Below are positions 40,841-42,543 of a DNA stretch of 42,543 nucleotides, in pieces. The position numbers and the translations under genes are program-made. The notes under the pieces are model-generated. The model searched no databases, was not told the origin of the DNA, and saw nothing but the letters and a program-made list of their open reading frames with translations. This DNA is from CANRIN01 sp964493515 (GTDB lineage: Bacteria; Bacillota; Clostridia; Oscillospirales; JAAYOS01): assembly GCA_964493515.1 (NCBI GenBank), contig CAZBNJ010000013.1, positions 1 through 42,543 of the forward strand, read 5' to 3'. How positions within the stretch are numbered: position 1 is the stretch's first letter; the number at the start of each line of letters is the position of its first letter.

Positions 40841-40875
40841 AAAACACCTCCGAGGAGCGTCCTCGGAGGTGTTTT
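40841..40875. terminator. Strong bidirectional terminator
   Basis: A 16-bp perfect stem (40841-40856 with 40860-40875), GCG loop, A-run and T-run at the ends. It separates the convergent YcxB-like and second PAP2 genes. Confidence 0.95.
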
Positions 40876-40886
40876 CATACTGTCGG

Positions 40887-41543
40887 TTATATCTTCCTGC
40901 GCTCTGCTATCGGCTTTACGCGGCGGTATGCCCGTCCGTACACACACGCCCATATCAGCGCGCCAAGTCCCACGCCCATAAACACGTCGACTATCGAGTG
41001 CTGCTTGACGAACACGGTGGATATCGAACAAGCGACGCAGAGTATCGCGCTCATTATCACCAACACGCGGTGTTTGCGGAACTTTTCGCAGTGTATCAGT
41101 GTCGCGTGTATCGCTATCGAGTCGAGGACGTGCAGACTCGGCGCGACATTGTTCGGGCTGTCCGCCGCGTAGGTGAACGCCACCCAACGCTCGAAGAACC
41201 CGTCGCCTATGATGTGCGGACGAAGCCGCTGTCCGTTCGGAGCGATGGTGTATATCGCGCAGGCGCAGAACAGCGCTATCGCGTAAAAGGTCATGCCGCG
41301 AACATAGTCCTCCGGCGCTTTGTAGAACAGCCATATCATCGGCAGCGACACATACGCGTGCCACATATAATACGGTATGATGAACTGCGGAACGAACGGT
41401 ATCCTGCTGTCCAGCGGCAGATACATTATGTATTCGGGACGCAGTATCGTCTTTTCGCACACCAAAAACCAGATGTTGAACAGCCCGAACAGCGCCGACG
41501 CTATCAGCGCGCGCCGTTTCGTCTCTTTACTTGCCCTGAACAT
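40887..41543 (-). CDS. PAP2-superfamily membrane protein
   Basis: A 218-aa protein with about six membrane helices. NVAPSLHVLDSIAIH (about 131-145) and STVFVKQHSIVDVFMG (about 176-191) are PAP2-like motifs 2 and 3 in the variant found in the inositol-phosphorylceramide-synthase-like branch (PSLH, KQHxxxD). Motif 1 is not typical; RLRPH near 106-110 may replace it. It may be a lipid phosphatase or phosphotransferase. GGAGGGGAAAGG precedes ATG 41543, 21 bp downstream of the VTT gene, so the two form an operon. Confidence 0.82.
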   Translation of the reverse strand: MFRASKETKRRALIASALFGLFNIWFLVCEKTILRPEYIMYLPLDSRIPFVPQFIIPYYMWHAYVSLPMIWLFYKAPEDYVRGMTFYAIALFCACAIYTIAPNGQRLRPHIIGDGFFERWVAFTYAADSPNNVAPSLHVLDSIAIHATLIHCEKFRKHRVLVIMSAILCVACSISTVFVKQHSIVDVFMGVGLGALIWACVYGRAYRRVKPIAERRKI

Positions 41544-41564
41544 TTCCTTTCCCCTCCAAAGCTT

Positions 41565-42275
41565 TTACGCCAGCATATCTATGTTGAGCCAGCTGAAGAT
41601 CCCTGCGCCCGCCAGCGAGTAGATGATAAGTCCCACCGGGCGTCCGATAAGGCAGATGATGAAATACTTCTTAAACGATATCTTGGTAAGCGACGCGGCG
41701 ACGCAGATGAGGTCGTCCGGGAAGAACGGCAGTATGGCGGTGACAAGGAATATCACATCGAATTTCTTGCCGCTTGCCCACCTCCAGTATTTCTCCAGAT
41801 TCTCACGTCCCGCGAGGCGCTCGGCAATGCGTATGCCGTCCCTGTGTACAAGCACATAGACGAGCACGCACCCGATTCTCAGGCCGGCGTAGCTAATCAC
41901 AAAGCCCCACAGCGGTCCATAGATGAGCACGCTCGCCGCGCAGGTCACGCCGCCGGGCACGAACCGCAGTATCACCTGCGCCACCTGCGCGAGGCAGACC
42001 GCTATCGGCCCGAACCAGCCGAGCTTGTTCACCCATCCGCGTATTATGTCCACCGACTCGAATATGCCGAGCTTGAGAAACATTATCCCCACGCCGACGC
42101 AGATGACTATCGTCAGTCCCAGACCGAACCACGCCGCTAACTTGCCCTCGGTGCTGAAGCCCTGCTTATTTCCCTCTTCCGCGCTCGTCTCGGCAAGCTC
42201 CTCCACCGCTTCGGCAGTCTCCTCGCGGTCGAGTTCTTCCAGCTCCTTCGCCTCGCCGTTGTTGTTCTCTTCCAT
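41565..42275 (-). CDS. VTT-domain (TVP38/TMEM64, DedA-like) membrane protein
   Basis: A 236-aa membrane protein. Residues 1-40 are strongly acidic (EELDREETAEAVEELAE), followed by a TM helix (about 47-67) and the VTT domain (about 85-225) with LRFVPGGVTCAASVLIYGPL, LRIGCVLVYVLVHRDG and ILPFFPDDLICVAASLT. DedA/VTT proteins include flippases for undecaprenyl phosphate and phospholipids. AAGGAGAGGG precedes ATG 42275. Together with the PAP2 gene downstream this suggests lipid-carrier recycling (inference). Confidence 0.9.
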   Translation of the reverse strand: MEENNNGEAKELEELDREETAEAVEELAETSAEEGNKQGFSTEGKLAAWFGLGLTIVICVGVGIMFLKLGIFESVDIIRGWVNKLGWFGPIAVCLAQVAQVILRFVPGGVTCAASVLIYGPLWGFVISYAGLRIGCVLVYVLVHRDGIRIAERLAGRENLEKYWRWASGKKFDVIFLVTAILPFFPDDLICVAASLTKISFKKYFIICLIGRPVGLIIYSLAGAGIFSWLNIDMLA

Positions 42276-42319
42276 TGCCCTCTCCTTACGAAATAGTCCA
42301 TTATCGTTATACCCATCCT

Positions 42320-42347
42320 ATTTTAGCCTAAATCGAGGAAAAAGCAA
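42320..42347 (-). promoter_or_regulatory. Probable promoter of the VTT-PAP2 operon
   Basis: Minus strand TTGCTT (42342-42347), 16-bp spacer, TAAAAT (42320-42325). A weaker TATAAC lies further downstream. Confidence 0.55.
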
Positions 42348-42386
42348 TAAACAAAGCATAAATTTCTTTCGTCAATCAGCACAAAA

Positions 42387-42473
42387 TTAGCTCACGAAGG
42401 CGTACAGGAGCATCATCACCCCGATGAACGCCGCCAGTCCACCGCCTATTCGGTTTAGCAGAGCAACAGCAAT
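42387..42473 (-). pseudogene. Possible 3' remnant of a membrane-protein gene
   Basis: An open stretch of 28 codons without a good start, reading IAVALLNRIGGGLAAFIGVM then MLLYAFVS before TAA. The GC-rich codon use and membrane-like ending resemble the tail of a real gene, and it begins near the left arm of the inverted repeat at 42451-42504. It could be chance; the supporting evidence is thin. Confidence 0.25.
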
Positions 42474-42504
42474 TCAATCGTCAACATATCCCCTTGCTAA
42501 ACCG
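42451..42504. repeat. Inverted repeat with 10-bp arms
   Basis: CGGTTTAGCA (42451-42460) and TGCTAAACCG (42495-42504) are perfect inverted copies 34 bp apart. The right arm overlaps the -35 of the promoter at 42494-42522. Confidence 0.55.
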
Positions 42505-42522
42505 CACGGTTTGTGATACAAT
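42494..42522 (+). promoter_or_regulatory. Promoter firing out of the window
   Basis: TTGCTA (42494-42499), 17-bp spacer, TACAAT (42517-42522). The gene it serves starts beyond 42543. Confidence 0.6.
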
Positions 42523-42543
42523 AAGCGGTGCGAGTTAAACGTC

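Overview
The window looks like chromosome from an endospore-forming, Gram-positive anaerobe of the class Clostridia, probably a gut or rumen member of the Oscillospirales or a neighbouring order (the order is an inference). The evidence is the spore-coat basement genes spoIVA, a sipL-like gene and a very small spoVM; a SigH-type sigma factor; many lipobox lipoproteins without outer-membrane components; strong AGGAGG ribosome binding sites; and sigma-A promoters with 16-17 bp spacers. Coding DNA is GC-rich by eye, yet ATA is used freely for isoleucine. No rRNA, tRNA, IS element, phage gene or CRISPR array was seen. One run of 100 N (28075-28174) is an assembly gap that cuts rqcH.

Layout. 1-3985: a secreted Cthe_2159-like carbohydrate-binding lipoprotein, a C69 dipeptidase and a two-OB-fold lipoprotein. 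4070-11386: a sugar locus, with a four-gene ABC importer on the minus strand and, divergently, an intracellular GH43-like glycosidase plus an SGNH esterase. 11386-21820: a complete peptide importer on the minus strand, made of two tandem paralogous binding lipoproteins with their own promoters, then oppB, oppC, oppD, oppF and a 65-aa membrane protein. Two of its subunits are unusual: OppC carries a seven-repeat RCC1-like propeller in its first extracellular loop, and OppF carries a coiled-coil insertion of about 205 residues between Walker A and the Q-loop. 21950-25430: the spore-coat anchoring cluster, with sipL-spoIVA leftward and, divergently, a 47-aa membrane peptide and spoVM.

25446-28059: a uracil permease with an attenuator-like leader and a WYL regulator. 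28175-32280: housekeeping genes (rqcH, a GNAT/pyrophosphatase fusion, a Nif3-family gene, trmK, a DUF1858 gene). 32359-36330: two tandem LplA/LipO-like binding lipoproteins without permeases. 36440-38634: trxA, a DivIVA-like gene, an orphan fumarase beta subunit and a DUF1349 gene, apparently one operon. 38674-40875: sigH, a zinc-ribbon gene, a PAP2 gene and a YcxB-like gene. 40887-42350: a VTT-domain membrane protein and a second PAP2 protein. The right edge has an inverted repeat, a possible gene remnant and a promoter firing out of the window.

Most of the region serves nutrient capture: five surface solute-binding proteins, two ABC systems, a nucleobase permease and the enzymes that would process imported sugars and dipeptides. 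The strongest candidates for something undescribed are the modified Opp transporter (extracellular propeller plus cytoplasmic coiled coil, sharing ATGCAA-type promoter elements with its binding proteins) and the compact divergent sipL-spoIVA / 47-aa peptide-spoVM cluster.
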